Shown: positions 44,519 to 54,970 of the stretch, piece after piece
Layout of the letters: each line of letters starts with the position of its first letter
Position numbering within the stretch: the stretch's first letter is position 1
Origin: Prorocentrum cordatum
Taxonomy: Eukaryota; Sar; Dinophyceae; Prorocentrales; Prorocentraceae
DNA length: 64,000 nt
Direction: 5' to 3'
Assembly: GCA_963575745.1 (NCBI GenBank)
Contig: CAUYUJ010016282.1
Location: 1,465,372 to 1,529,371, forward strand
Translations under genes and position numbers: made by a program
Notes under the pieces: generated by a model
Databases searched by the model: none
The model's input: the letters and a program-made list of their open reading frames with translations, nothing else
What the model was told of the DNA's origin: nothing

Positions 44519-45150
44519 GTTGGGAAGGGTCGGACCATGCGTTCCCCGAGACGTTGTGGAAACTCTTCGGAGAACACATGGGGGAAGAAAGAGGAGGAGG
44601 AGGAGGAAGAAGATGAGGAGATGGAGGAGGAGGCCTCTTCGGAGCCATTCGGGGCATTGTTGGGGCCTCCTGGGAGCTTCCTGGCGGCCTCTTGGGCGCC
44701 CTTTGTCGGCTTCTTGGGAGCCTCTTTGGCCGTCTTAGTGGGTGTTTCCTGGCCCACAAGACGCCGTCGGAAGGCGCCTTGCGGGACTCTGACCCGACTT
44801 GGGGCTCTCTCCGGGTGTGTCAGGGCCATCTCTCCGTCTTGGGGTCTTCTTGGGGCCGTCTTGGAGGCCGTTTGGACCACTATGTGGCCATCTTGACCGC
44901 CTTGTGGGAGATCTTGGGGCGATGTTGGGGGCCTCTTGGGCAGTCGGAAAGCCGAAATTCAGCAAATGCCAGAATCTTTCAACAACCAGCGGGACATCAA
45001 TGTATTCTGCCTCCCCGGGCCTTCCTGGAGGCCCTTTTGGAGGCTTCTTGGGCCGTCCTGGAGGCCTCTTGGGGGCCTATTGGGCCGTCATGCCCCTCTT
45101 CGGTGCATCTCGGGCCGTCTTGTGTGAATCTTGGGGCCATTACCAGGCAT
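44519..45150. repeat. Composite repeat, copy 2, with CCTCTTGG/CCGTCTTGG minisatellite
   Basis: Same block order as 40745-41110 (GTTGTGGAAACTCTTCGG, AACACATGGGGGAAG, GGAGGAGG run), followed by a long, loose minisatellite of GGCCGTCTTGGAGG and GGCCTCTTGGG units to about 45130. Confidence 0.8.
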
Positions 45151-45179
45151 ACACGAGCCAGCAACTGCTCCGCTGCCAG

Positions 45180-46020
45180 CTTCTGCGCTGAACGAACTTC
45201 TTCATCAAAATCAACACAGAAAACTAGATTAGGGAGATCAGCACGAACGGCTTGACCAAGAAGACCACCGTGAACAGGTCCAGCGAGCAGGTCGGCACGC
45301 ACAACTTCCTCAGGGTGTCGTCGTAAGCTGCCCGGAAGCAAGGCACACACGCACACACAGGTCGGCGATTGATTGCCAGTCGAAGTGGTCGTGCTCATCC
45401 TTGTCCGTCGTGCTTGTCTGGAATCAGTTGTTTGATTTCGTCTGTTTCGAAGCCGCTGATGTGTTTCGAGTTTCTGTACTCAGGCAGAACGCGGTCGATT
45501 ACAGCTCGGCGGGTGGCCCTTTTGATTGCTCGAATTTCTCGGCGGATGCGCTTGTTGAGGTGTTTCCGCATTGTCGTCCACGTAGTGGGCGTGTCGCGCC
45601 GCTGCCGCAATAACTGTGTCAACGCACCGCTCGCTGGTCCATCGGCCAGGGAAACATCGGTAGGATCAGGCTGAATTGGACAAGGGTGTCTATCAACCAC
45701 CGGTTTCTTTGCTCGCACCGTAGCTGGAGCCCGGCGTGGAGCAGATGGGATTCATTGGTAGCATTACTGGTGTGCTGTTTACGTTCAGGGACGTCTGGTG
45801 ATGGCCCTTGTGGTCGCTGCCGTCGGTGCCGTCGGTCCTGTCTACGGTCTGGGCGTTGCTCGTGCTGATCGTGGTCACCGTCTGCCCGTCGAGCGGGTAC
45901 GTTGCAAGTCATGTGCAACGCATGGTGGTCTGATCCAAAATCCAATGCTGGTGTCCACTCGCAGTCTGTTGCGAGTCCACTTGTAGCGTGCAAAGCCCAG
46001 AGAGCAGCGCAGTCCAAACT
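45180..46020 (-). pseudogene. Second LINE family: endonuclease end and RT N-terminal linker
   Basis: Read on the minus strand. The frame 46017-45619 contains TPALDFGSDHHALHMT, matching the final SDH motif of an EEP endonuclease (SDHH at 45933-45922). After a frameshift, the frame 45718-45395 holds a long basic helix (RKHLNKRIRREIRAIKRATR, then IDRVLPEYRNSKHI), which resembles the linker before the RT fingers in a common LINE family. A third frame near 45386-45357 reads FDWQSIADLC, similar to the start of RT fingers. RT motifs A-C are missing; the remnant is cut off by the minisatellite at about 45150. Clearly dead, and different from the element at 1-3748. Confidence 0.55.
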
Positions 46021-46885
46021 GGGCGTCGGCGGTGAATCGTCAACTTGGCTACCGCCGGAAACCTCCTAGAGCTCACACCAATTTGTCTTGCCCGTCGTTT
46101 AAAAAGGCAAGGTCTCTTGGAAGGATCAGAGCGAAGCTGCAGGTTGTAGTGCTATGGGCTATCAGCTCACTTGGCCATGAACCCTCTGCCTCTCGATATT
46201 AGAAGTCCAACAAGTGTTCGATAGAGCAAGAACCGTGTTAGAGTGATATTCTTGTTTCGAAGATAGCTCGAGTAGCAGACCAACCGAAGATCTCAGAGAG
46301 TAGGAAAGCGAAACGTCTGGTCGTAGCCGCATGCACGAAGAGGCAGAGTTGTGAACGAAACCCGATTCTCGAAATAGAATTGAAAAGCTGCTCAAGGTTT
46401 TCGAAGGAAGCTTTCGATGCCTGATTTGATTTCTGCAACAGAGCTCTGTAGCTGCTCTGGATCCCAAGGTCAGGTCTGTCAACCGAACGCACGTGAAATC
46501 ATGTGTCCACACGGTGTCGGTTCCTCCAAGGATTTGAATTGTAACGTTTGGGCTAAGATAGGTCAAAGCCTCGTAATACATTACAGGGATTACACAGATT
46601 TGTTCTGCGAACGAATGTTCAAATCTCGAGCAATCTTAGCAAAACCGAGTCGAGGTCGTCACGCTGTCTCTTCTGGCCGGGTCGACGACCTAGCTCTAAC
46701 CTGCGTCCGAATCCCTCGAGCTGCTCCTCGAGGTGTTCAAAACGCGTGAAAGAACAGTGGGGCACACTTGTAGCGTCCAAATCCCGGATAGCAGCGCGGT
46801 CCGAAGCGCGTGAAATGTCTGCGGAAGACGCTTGCAAGGACGCATGCCGGGAGAACTTGCAAGTTGGGGAGCTTCGTAGGAGCCC
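46021..46885 (-). other. Unassigned, possibly upstream part of the second LINE
   Basis: Minus-strand frames 46162-46581 and 46619-46837 have a fairly protein-like composition (FEHLEEQLEGFGRRLELGRR) and lie upstream of the endonuclease end in the right order. No motif is decisive. Confidence 0.25.
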
Positions 46886-46889
46886 CTAA

Positions 46890-48150
46890 GGCTTCGAAAG
46901 GGACGCCACAGCCGCATGTCAATCAAGAAGAAAACGATCTGATGTCGGATTTTATTTGGCAATGTGACCTGTACATGCCATCGAGTTGTCTGTAGACTAA
47001 TCCTGGCGAAGGACCCACCACTATGCAGTTGTGCGTGCCGCAGTTGTGAATATATTCTTCGGTGGCGATCCGCATGGGGCCACGAACCGTTTGAGGGGTG
47101 TGCCGACATGGGTGGCGCGGACGCGTGTGGACATCGCCACTTGGGCCCTCGGTGGAGCTCACTACGAGGCCACGAAGCGTGTCTGGGGTGTGCCGACATG
47201 GGTGGCGCGGGCGCATGTGTGCACCGCCACTGATGCGTCCGGTGGAGATTTCTATGGGGCCACGAAACGTGCGAGGGGTGGGCCGACATTGGTGGCGCGG
47301 ACGCATGTGGACACATCCACTGGGGCCTTCGGTGAAGCTCCCTATGAGGCCACGAAGCGTGCGAGGGGTGTGCCGACATGGGTGGCGCGGACGCAGGTGG
47401 ACACCGCTTCTGGGGCTTTCGGTGGAGCTCTCTATGAGGCCACGAAGCGTGTCTGGGGTGTGCCGACATGGGTGGCGCGGACGCAGGTGGACACCGCCAT
47501 TGGGGCCTTCGGAGGAGCTTCCTATGGGGCCACGAACCGTGTTGTGGGTGTGCCGACGTGGGTGGCGTGGAAGCATCTGGGCACCGCCATTGATGCCTTC
47601 GGTGGAGATCTCTATGGGGCCACCAAGCGTGAGACGGGTGTGCCGAAGTTGGTGGCGCGGACGCATGTGGACACCTCCACTGGGGCTTTCGGTGGAGCTC
47701 CCTATGGGGCCACGAAGCGTGTGAGAGGTATGCCGACGTGGGTGGCGTGGACGCATGTGGGCACCGCCATTGATGCCTTCGGTGGAGATCTCTATGGGGC
47801 CACCAAGCGTGAGACGGGTGTGCCGAAGTTGGTGGCGCGGACGCATGTGGACACCTCCACTGGGGCTTTCGGTGGAGCTCCCTATGGGGCCACGAAGCGT
47901 GTGAGAGGTATGCCGACGTGGGTGGCGTGGACGCATGTGGGCACCGCCATTGATGCCTTCGGTGGAGATCTCTATGGGGCCACCAAGCGTGAGACGGGTG
48001 TGCCGAAGTTGGTGGCGCGGACGCATGTGGACACCGCCACCTGGGGCCTTCGGTGGAGATCTCTATGGAGCCACCAAGCGTTTCAGGGGTGTGGCGACAT
48101 GGGTGGCGCGGACACATGTTGGTACCCCCACTGGGGCCTTTTGGTGGAGC
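46890..48150. repeat. 90-bp satellite with perfect 180-bp higher-order copies
   Basis: Lead-in (46890-47050), then about 12 units spaced 90 bp (anchors GGTGTGCCGACATGGGTGG at 47095, 47185, 47275, 47365, 47455 ...). It shares the GGTGGAG(C/A)T...TATGGGGCCACGAAGCG core with the 78-bp satellite. From 47581 a 180-bp double unit is repeated without a single change at 47761 and again (in part) at 47941. The 90-bp period keeps frames open on both strands (up to 515 codons); by-products. Confidence 0.97.
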
Positions 48151-48154
48151 TCCC

Positions 48155-48700
48155 ACGGCTTCGAAGGGACGCCACAGCCGCGTGTCAATCAAGAACGACA
48201 CGATCTGATGTCGGACTTTATGCGGCGATGTGAACGTGTACATGCCATCGAGTTGTCTGTAAACTTATCCTGGCGAAGGACCCACCACTATGCAGTTGTG
48301 CGTGCCGCAGTTGTGAATATATTCTTCGGTGGCGATCCGCATGGGGCCACGAACCGTTTGAGGGGTGTGCCGACATGGGTGGCGCGGACGCGTGTGGATA
48401 TCGCCACTTGGGCCCTCGGTGGAGCTCACTATGAGGCCACGAAGCGTGTCTGGGGTGTGCCGACATGGGTGGCGCGGGCGCGTGTGTGCACCGCCACTGA
48501 TGCGTCCGGTGGAGATTTCTATGGGGCCACGAAACGTGCAAGGGGTGGGCCGACATTGGTGGCGCGGACGCATGTGGACACATCCACTGGGGCCTTCGGT
48601 GAAGCTCCCTATGAGGCCACGAAGCGTGCGAGGGGTGTGCCGACATGGGTGGTGCGGACGCATGTGGGCACCGCCGCTGGGGACTTCGGGCATGTGGACA
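48155..48700. repeat. Duplicate of the satellite lead-in and first four units
   Basis: About 495 bp near-identical to 46890-47385 (offset 1267 bp), including GACGCCACAGCCGC, CGAGTTGTCTGTA(A/G)AC, TTGTGAATATATTCTTCGG and the first satellite units with the same variants. Confidence 0.93.
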
Positions 48701-48840
48701 CACCGACGCATTTGGACACCACCGCCGCCGCAGATTTGCTGCGGGCTCAAAGTGTCCGAGCGGTCTCGGGCCGGAAAAACCAATGATCACAATCAGGTCA
48801 CAGATTGAATATGATACATTCTGGCCCCGAGTTGCGGCGC
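48701..48840. repeat. Dispersed segment ATGATCACAATC, copy 1
   Basis: AATGATCACAATCAGGTC, TGAATATGATACAT and GGCCCCGA at 48780-48830 resemble AATGATCACAATCGGTTC, TGAATGTTATACGT and GGGCCACGA at 50508-50560. Confidence 0.6.
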
Positions 48841-48959
48841 AGACGGCTGATGTGGTGCACGCTGAATGAGTCAAAACAGACTGTGACATGTTAGATGGTG
48901 GTGTACATGGTGGTTGTGCTCTTTGAGCCTACTCGTCCTGGAGCCCGTTTCTTTATTGC

Positions 48960-49099
48960 TTGGGGCATGACGGGCGTCATTGCCCCCGGCCCCTTCCCCC
49001 CCCTATGACGTAACGCTCCGCCCCCCCCAGTGCATTCCGGGCATTGCCGCCATGCGCATCGTGATCCGCATCGGTGTCCGCATAGGAGTTTGGTCCGCA

Positions 49100-49131
<32 letters not shown>

Positions 49132-49245
49132 TTTCGTCGTCGTCGTCGTCGCTGACGTCGTCGTCGTCGTTGTCGCTCGTCGCTCGTCGCTCGTTGCTCA
49201 TCGTCGTCGTGCGCGCGGACGCAGCTGGAGCCTGTCTTTTTTTTT
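48960..49245. repeat. TGACGGGCGTCA module and (GTC)n
   Basis: CATGACGGGCGTCATTGCC and TATGACGTAACGC (48966-49018), then (CGT)n and CGTCGCTCGTCGCTCGTCGC. The first two blocks occur inverted at 50209-50275; the (CGT)n/GCTCGTCGCTCG part occurs in direct orientation at 50113-50180. Confidence 0.8.
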
Positions 49246-49384
49246 TTTTTTATTCCGGGCCGATGACGGCAATCATCGGGGGTGTGTGGAGGGGGCCGAT
49301 GACGTCGCGTTTCGCGCCGGCGGCGTCCGGGAACGCCTAGGAATCATCGAGGACGGGTAGCAGCAGCATGTCGGTGGCGATTTG

Positions 49385-49570
49385 CACCACACCTCCTGTG
49401 TACACCATGGTGCTTGTGTGCACCACAGCGCCTGTGTACACCACGCCGCCCATGTACACCACAGCAGCCGCGTGCATCACAGCTCCAGTGTACACCACAA
49501 TGCCTGCGTGCACTCAGCACGGCACCAGTGAATACACCATTCTGCGGTGCACGCTTAGACGCGCACGCGC
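49385..49570 (+). repeat. GTGTACACCACAGCGCC minisatellite, forward orientation
   Basis: About 8 units of 22-26 bp, (C/T)GTGTACACCAC(A/)GCGCC. Each holds the palindrome GTGTACAC. Confidence 0.9.
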
Positions 49571-49599
49571 GCTGTAGTGCCGACCCGCACGACAGGGGG

Positions 49600-49690
49600 G
49601 AAAAGGTGAGGGAGGAGGTGGACGAGGAGGAGGAGGACGAACAGGAGGAGGAGGAGGAAGCGGAGGTGGAGGATGGGGAGGGAAACACCT
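49600..49690. repeat. GGAGGA purine-rich spacer
   Basis: GAGGAGG-rich sequence between the two opposed minisatellite arrays. Confidence 0.85.
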
Positions 49691-49784
49691 TGCATTCTAT
49701 TATCAGCACTTCCACGGCGTGGCGTTTAGCTGTCCGCAGCAGATCCTCACCGACATGCTCTTTATACCTGTCCGTGCACGCAGG

Positions 49785-50095
49785 CACTCTGGTGTACACC
49801 AGCTCCGCGTTGTACGCGGGTGCTGTGTAGACAGGCGCTGTGGTGTGCACAGGTGTTGCGGTGCATGAAGCAGTGTGGTGTAAACAGGCGCTGTGTTGCA
49901 CATGGCTGCTGCGGTGTACACGTTCGCCATTCGCTGTGGTGTACACCAGCGTTTTGGTGCACGGTGCACGCAACCATTGTGCTGTACACACGCGCTGCGT
50001 TGCACACGGCTGTTGCGGTGTACGCAGGCGAGGTGGTGTACATGAGCGCTGTGTGCACGCGAGCATTGTGGCCTACACAGGCGCTGTGGGGTAGA
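49785..50095 (-). repeat. Same minisatellite, inverted orientation
   Basis: AGGCGCTGTGGTGTACAC units, the reverse complement of the array at 49385-49570, about 13 units. Together they form a large imperfect inverted repeat. A more decayed third array in this orientation lies at 50590-50830. Confidence 0.9.
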
Positions 50096-50106
50096 TCGCC
50101 ACCTAC

Positions 50107-50275
50107 ATGCTGCTCGCGTCGTTGTCGTCGTCGTCGTCGTCGTCGCTCGTCGCTCGTCGCTCGTCGTCGTCGTGCGCGCGGGCGCGGCTGTGGTGCCTGA
50201 GCCGGGGGGGCGTTACGTCATACCCTCCCCCGCCCCCCTCCCCCCCCTCCCCCCCCATGACGCCCGTCATCGCCG
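50107..50275. repeat. (CGT)n and inverted TGACGCCCGTCA module
   Basis: Counterpart of 48960-49245. GGGCGTTACGTCATA and CATGACGCCCGTCAT are reverse complements of the blocks at 48966-49018. Confidence 0.8.
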
Positions 50276-50499
50276 ATGATAAAGAATTGCGTTCCTGTTT
50301 GTATTGTTCCCTCTCATCTTTCTGCTGGTTTTGCTGTTCCTCCTGCTTTTGCTACGTGCATTCCCTCGGCTCTCGCCTCTCCGCGTTCCCCTGGGCGAGT
50401 TGTGTTTGCAGGCGACGTGTTGTGAGCAATTGCCGTGGCGCGCGCAATCGTTATGGCGTGCGCATTCGTTGGGGCCCAAAATATCAGAGCTTTCGTTTC

Positions 50500-50895
50500 G
50501 GCCAGAATAAATGATCACAATCGGTTCGCATACTGAATGTTATACGTCCGGGCCACGAACGATTTTCTGGAGCTCGGCGCATTCGTGCGTACACGAGTTT
50601 TGCGGTATGCGCGAGCATTGTGGTGCACAAGGGGCGCTGAAACAACAGCTGCGGAGAACGCGGGCGCCGTGGTGTGCAATAGCCGCGTGATGTGCAAAGG
50701 CTTTGTGGTGCAATCGGTCGTGATGGTGTATGCAATCGCCATGGCGCGCACGCGCGTGCCACTTCTGCATCAGATCTGGTGCGCAAAGGCATTGTGGTGC
50801 ACAGAGCCCGCGTTGCGTGCGCTGGCGCTGTGGGCTTGGACGCCGAAGACGACGACGGCGACGACGACGACGTCGACGACGACGACAACGTAAGC
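50500..50895. repeat. ATGATCACAATC segment copy 2, decayed GTGGTGCA array and (GAC)n
   Basis: Direct repeat of 48780-48830 followed by decayed AGGCGCTGTGGTGTGCA units (50590-50830) and GACGACGAC at 50845-50888. Confidence 0.65.
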
Positions 50896-50999
50896 GACGC
50901 GCCTCGGGGGTCGCGCGCTGCGGCCCCCTTTTCCGTTACCGCACCCGCCTTCCCCCCTCCCCCAGGGTAACACGCGTCGCCCCCAAAGAATCGGAAAGT

Positions 51000-53900
51000 T
51001 GTCTCACGTGGAAACTGTTGCGTTCGACCGCCGCTGTCTGGGAAGCAGAGGGCCGCGCGGTCCCCCAGCTAAGAAGCTGTCCGTCGCTATCGCCAATTCG
51101 CCACATTTCCTAGCGCCCCTGAGGAACTTGGGGCGCAACGGCCGCCGAGATCGCGATGCGTGGGTCCGCGGGCGACGTGCTAAAACGCTCCAGGTCCGGC
51201 CGCGGCGCATAGCTGGGCTCGTGACGCAAGGCGTCGTCACTCTCACAGCCGCGACGGAAAGTTCCCTCGTGGCGGTGGCAGAGCACGACCCGGCTACAGG
51301 TACCCACATCTGCCCAACTGCGCCAGCGTTGCTTGCACCAGCGTCGACGCCAGCAACAGCAACCGCGCTTACATCAACTGGCAAGCCCTTCGCTCAACCG
51401 AAGGCGACCGGTTGCTGCCAAGCGCGCCGCGGGCGCGCAGGCGGCTGCCGTCGCAGCGGTTGCCGCGCGGGCGGCCGACGCACCGAACGTTGAGCGGTAT
51501 CCAGAAATACCCCGTTTGCCGTGGCAATCGCAGCTGTCAGGGTCCACGCTGCGTCCAGGCCCAAGGGAAGTGCGCCGTCCATCCAGGAGTCGAACCACCG
51601 CATCATTGCCCAGGGCGCGCGCGAGTCCCCCCGCGAGATAAAACGCGCCCCGGCTACGCCAGGCGGCGAGGCCAATGCCGCTGGTTTGACGAACCGCACA
51701 TGGTCATGCAAGGGCGCCGCGCCGGCCAACGCGGGGCCTTTTCCCCGCGAGGCCCGAGCGCAGCAGTCTCAATATCCCGCGGCAAGAACCCTTGGGTCAC
51801 GGGTGAGTCCAAGCACCGATGGGCTGCCTACGGACCGAGGCCCCATCGCCGATCCGGCACCGCCAGCTCCAATAAGCGACGATATCTTCGATGGCGACGA
51901 ACCGCCGCAGACGCTAGATCCGTCGGCGCCCCGAGCTCCCAGAGCCATCCGGCCGCAGCCTCGAATCGCGCGCCAGAAGACTGGGGGAGTTTCGACTTCG
52001 CGCCGAGCTTACGCATGCTACGAAGTGGGAATGCATCGCAATTGCGTCGCGAGATCCGTGAATGACACATCCGCTGGCGGCGTGCTACGCGGGCCCAGAT
52101 GGAATAGATGCTCACGGCAGCCCGGCGCCCGAGTGCAGTCGTCCAATTTCACGCCGGAGTGGCGCGCGCATGCCGCGAGCGCAGGGCCTGGGCTTGCAAC
52201 GCGTTACGAATCGCACCCTCGGTCGAGCTGGTCACTGCTCCTGATCAGGAAGCGGAAGGGGGTGTCCTGTTCTACCGCCTGCGCCCGATGCGGCGCGTGA
52301 TCGGTAGAGCCGACCGATGGCGCGCAGCAGATGTTCTCGGAGGTGGCTCCTGAGATGCTGAGCGCCGCTCCGAAGAAAGCTTGTGCTCTTCCATGCTCGC
52401 ACGTTGGGCCTCAATATTTGCGCCGTTGAAGACGCTGATAGTGGATGGCGAATGCAGCGCCCTCGGCGCCGCAGCCGAGCCAACCGTCGATCGACGCGAC
52501 ATCGCGGTCTGAGTGCGAGCCCCCGACCGGCGCGCTCGCGCCGCGTGGTCGAGCGACGCGGCGCAACCCCACGACGCGCCATGCATATCTGAGGCAGCGT
52601 TTGCAGGCATTTCCCTCGGGCCCCATGGAGGCGCAACGCCGTGCAGCGCGCGGTTCGGACGGCGGCCGCGGACGTTGCCGGAGATGTTGGTTTCCCGGAA
52701 GACGCAGCCGGCGCGGCCCGCATTTCGCGCCGGCAAAGGGACGCGCTGCAACGAATTGTAGAAGTCTCGGTCGTCCCCCGCATAAGTCGAGACTGCGAGA
52801 CTAACGCCGCAGTCGCAGGCCAGACCCTGGACCGCAAGCCACGTGGGTTCGCCGACTTCTAGCGGGCTCCATCCGCCACAGATGCGAGCGGGCGGGGCGG
52901 TCCAGCCGCAGTCGTTTGGATGGGAGATCGACAGGGCACTTTGAACGTCAACGACCGAGGCGCCGAACAGGTACGCCGCCCTGGAGATGCGCGATGGTTC
53001 TTCGACTCTGGTGGATTGGCACGCGGCAGCCCGCTGCGCCCCGCGGCCAGGCATGGGCGAAGTCTGAGCCCGTCGGCCCAGGTCCTTCAACGATTTGGCT
53101 TTGCTGACGCCGGCGCGGCCACCGCCGCCGCCGCCGACGTGTGTTCCGTGGTTTTGAGCCTCGTGCGCATAGCCAGAAACGTTTCAAATCTCGACAGTGC
53201 GGCGGCCGCCCAGGTCGACCGCGACCTCTAGCGCGTCGCTGCCTGAGACAGTCGATGCGCTTCACTCCCTGTGCGGCGGCGACCGGGCCATCGCGAAATG
53301 AGGCTCGATGCTCGCGGGCTAAGCCGCGTCGAGCGCTTCGGCCCCGACCGCATCAACATGCGACTTCCCGTTCATACTTGGAGTGGTAGCTGGGCGATGC
53401 TTCGGCGATGGCGCGGCGGGAACGCTCGCAGTAGCTGGCGCGCGGGGTAGTGGCGCCGATCCCAGTGAAGTCGGCGCGCGCCCCGGCGACGCCACGCGCG
53501 GCGAAGGGGGGCATTTCGCCATCGAGGAGGGGCGCCACGAAGACCCCCTGAGCGATCGCTACTGAATCGACACTACATGGTGGACCTCCCAACTCGCGAC
53601 CAATCGGCAGTCGCGAAGGGCGCGTTGCTCGCTGAGTCGGTCACCTTCGATGGGGCCCCAGAGACGGAGGCCCGACTTGGCCCGCCACGCCCGCGACCGC
53701 AAGTCACGCCCACAGAGATGTTGCAGCGCCACCCCTACTTCGCAGCAGGTGCTGCATCACTCGAGGCCGCAGGCCACTGACACCGCCGCCCACTACTCCT
53801 TGACCGCAAGACGCTCCTCGTGGATATTGGCGTTTGGGTTTCACTCTGGCACCGCGTGCGTCGGCGCGCGCGCCCGAGGGGCGGCGGCGCATCAGCTGCG

Positions 53901-54275
53901 CGCCAATTTTGAAGCGCGTTCCCGATGGCGTACCAACGTCGGTGGCGCTGCATTGAAATGCAGGGCGGGGCTGCGAGGGGCGCCGCTTGCATGGGCGCGC
54001 GGCCGGTGATTTTCATTGTCTCAGAGCCTTGCAGGGGCGCGTCTGCGCGGTGCGCGGTTATTTGACATGCTGCGCGTTTGCAATTGCTTCGCCCAGGTGG
54101 CCTCGCATTTCTCGTTTGCGCGCGCGCCCCGGACTGGGGCCCTATGTGCGCTTCGCGTGCCCTCGCCAGCCCGCCCCGTTCACGGCGCATCGATTATCTT
54201 GCGCTGGACATCGCCCTCAATCGCCCCGTTTGGCGCTGTGTGATACGGCTCGAACGCGCAGTCGAAGTCTAGACG
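51000..54275. other. Non-repetitive 3.3 kb, overlapping frames on both strands
   Basis: One of few long stretches without simple repeats. Open frames overlap on both strands: plus 51412-52065 and 51521-52300; minus 51394-51729 and 52272-53090 (272 codons). The minus frame 52272-53090 contains coherent-looking sequence (CGGWSPLEVGEPTWLAVQG), as does 51394-51729 (MMRWFDSWMDGALPLGLDAAW). So if coding, the minus strand with several exons is somewhat more likely. No domain or splice pattern could be fixed. Confidence 0.3.
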
Positions 54276-54294
54276 CTTCGCGTATCCCCACCAG
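54276..54294 (-). repeat. Second copy of the WWGYAK-coding 19-mer
   Basis: Exact match to 23674-23692. It directly precedes the DinoSL relics. On the minus strand it reads WWGYAK followed by RLDFD. Confidence 0.6.
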
Positions 54295-54295
54295 T

Positions 54296-54342
54296 CCGTA
54301 GCCTCTGGCTCAAGCCTTTGGCTCAAGCCGTCTCGGCTCGAG
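54296..54342 (+). other. Three tandem relics of the dinoflagellate spliced leader
   Basis: 54296-54314 reads CCGTAGCC-TC-TGGCTCAAG, the DinoSL with a small deletion in its T run. 54315-54327 reads CCTTTGGCTCAAG, an SL lacking the first six bases and two more. 54328-54342 reads CCGTCTCGGCTCGAG, which aligns over 15 positions with the same truncated form (11 identical). Truncated, stacked SL copies at a gene start are the known mark of trans-spliced mRNAs that were reverse-transcribed, reinserted and trans-spliced again; the internal AG of CCGTAG serves as the acceptor. This marks a retroposed gene starting here on the plus strand. Confidence 0.7.
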
Positions 54343-54359
54343 CCCGCCCCTGGACAGGT

Positions 54360-54526
54360 TCGCGCCAGGCCGGCCTCGCGATGGCCTCGCCCCCCTCGGG
54401 CGCCGCCCTGCGGCGGCGGCAGCGCCTGGCCGCCGCCGCGCGCGCCGGGCTGCCGCCTGCTGCGGCCGCGGCCGCTCCCGCCGCCGCCGCCGCCGCTGCC
54501 TCCACCTGGGAGGCCGGCGCGCGGGG

Positions 54527-54558
<32 letters not shown>

Positions 54559-54938
54559 GCGGCGAGCCTCGCCGCCGCCGCCGCTGCCCTCCCCTTGGGG
54601 GCTGGCGCCTGGGCGGCTGGAGGCTGCTGGCGGCGCCCCTGCCGCCGCTGCCGCCGCCGCCGCGGCCGCCGCCGCCTCCGCTGCTGCCGCCTCTGGCTTC
54701 TCCCCGGCGTCGCGGCTGCCCTTCGCGGCGGCCGCTGCCGCCGCTGCTGCCGCCGCCGGCGGCGCCTCGGCCGCCCCGGCGGCCACCTGCGCCTCGGCCG
54801 CCGCCGCTGCCGCCGCCGCCGCCTCCGCTGCCGCCTCCCCCTGGCGGCGGCGGCGGCCGGCGGCGCCGCGGCCGGCGCCGCGGCTGCCTTCGCGGCGGGC
54901 GGCTGCGCTGCTGCCGCTGCCGGCCGCTGCCGGCCCCC

Positions 54939-54970
<32 letters not shown>

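Noticed and set aside
45150-45330. Minus-strand DLLAGPVHGG...CVDFDEE as a cytosine-5 methyltransferase motif I in a retroelement
   Set aside because: Only one weak motif; no PCQ, ENV or other methyltransferase motifs; the frame is not the one that continues the endonuclease-RT remnant.
46696-48243. 515-codon minus-strand and 400-codon plus-strand frames across the 90-bp satellite
   Set aside because: Both strands are open because the period is a multiple of three and the unit lacks stops; the sequences are pure repeat translations.
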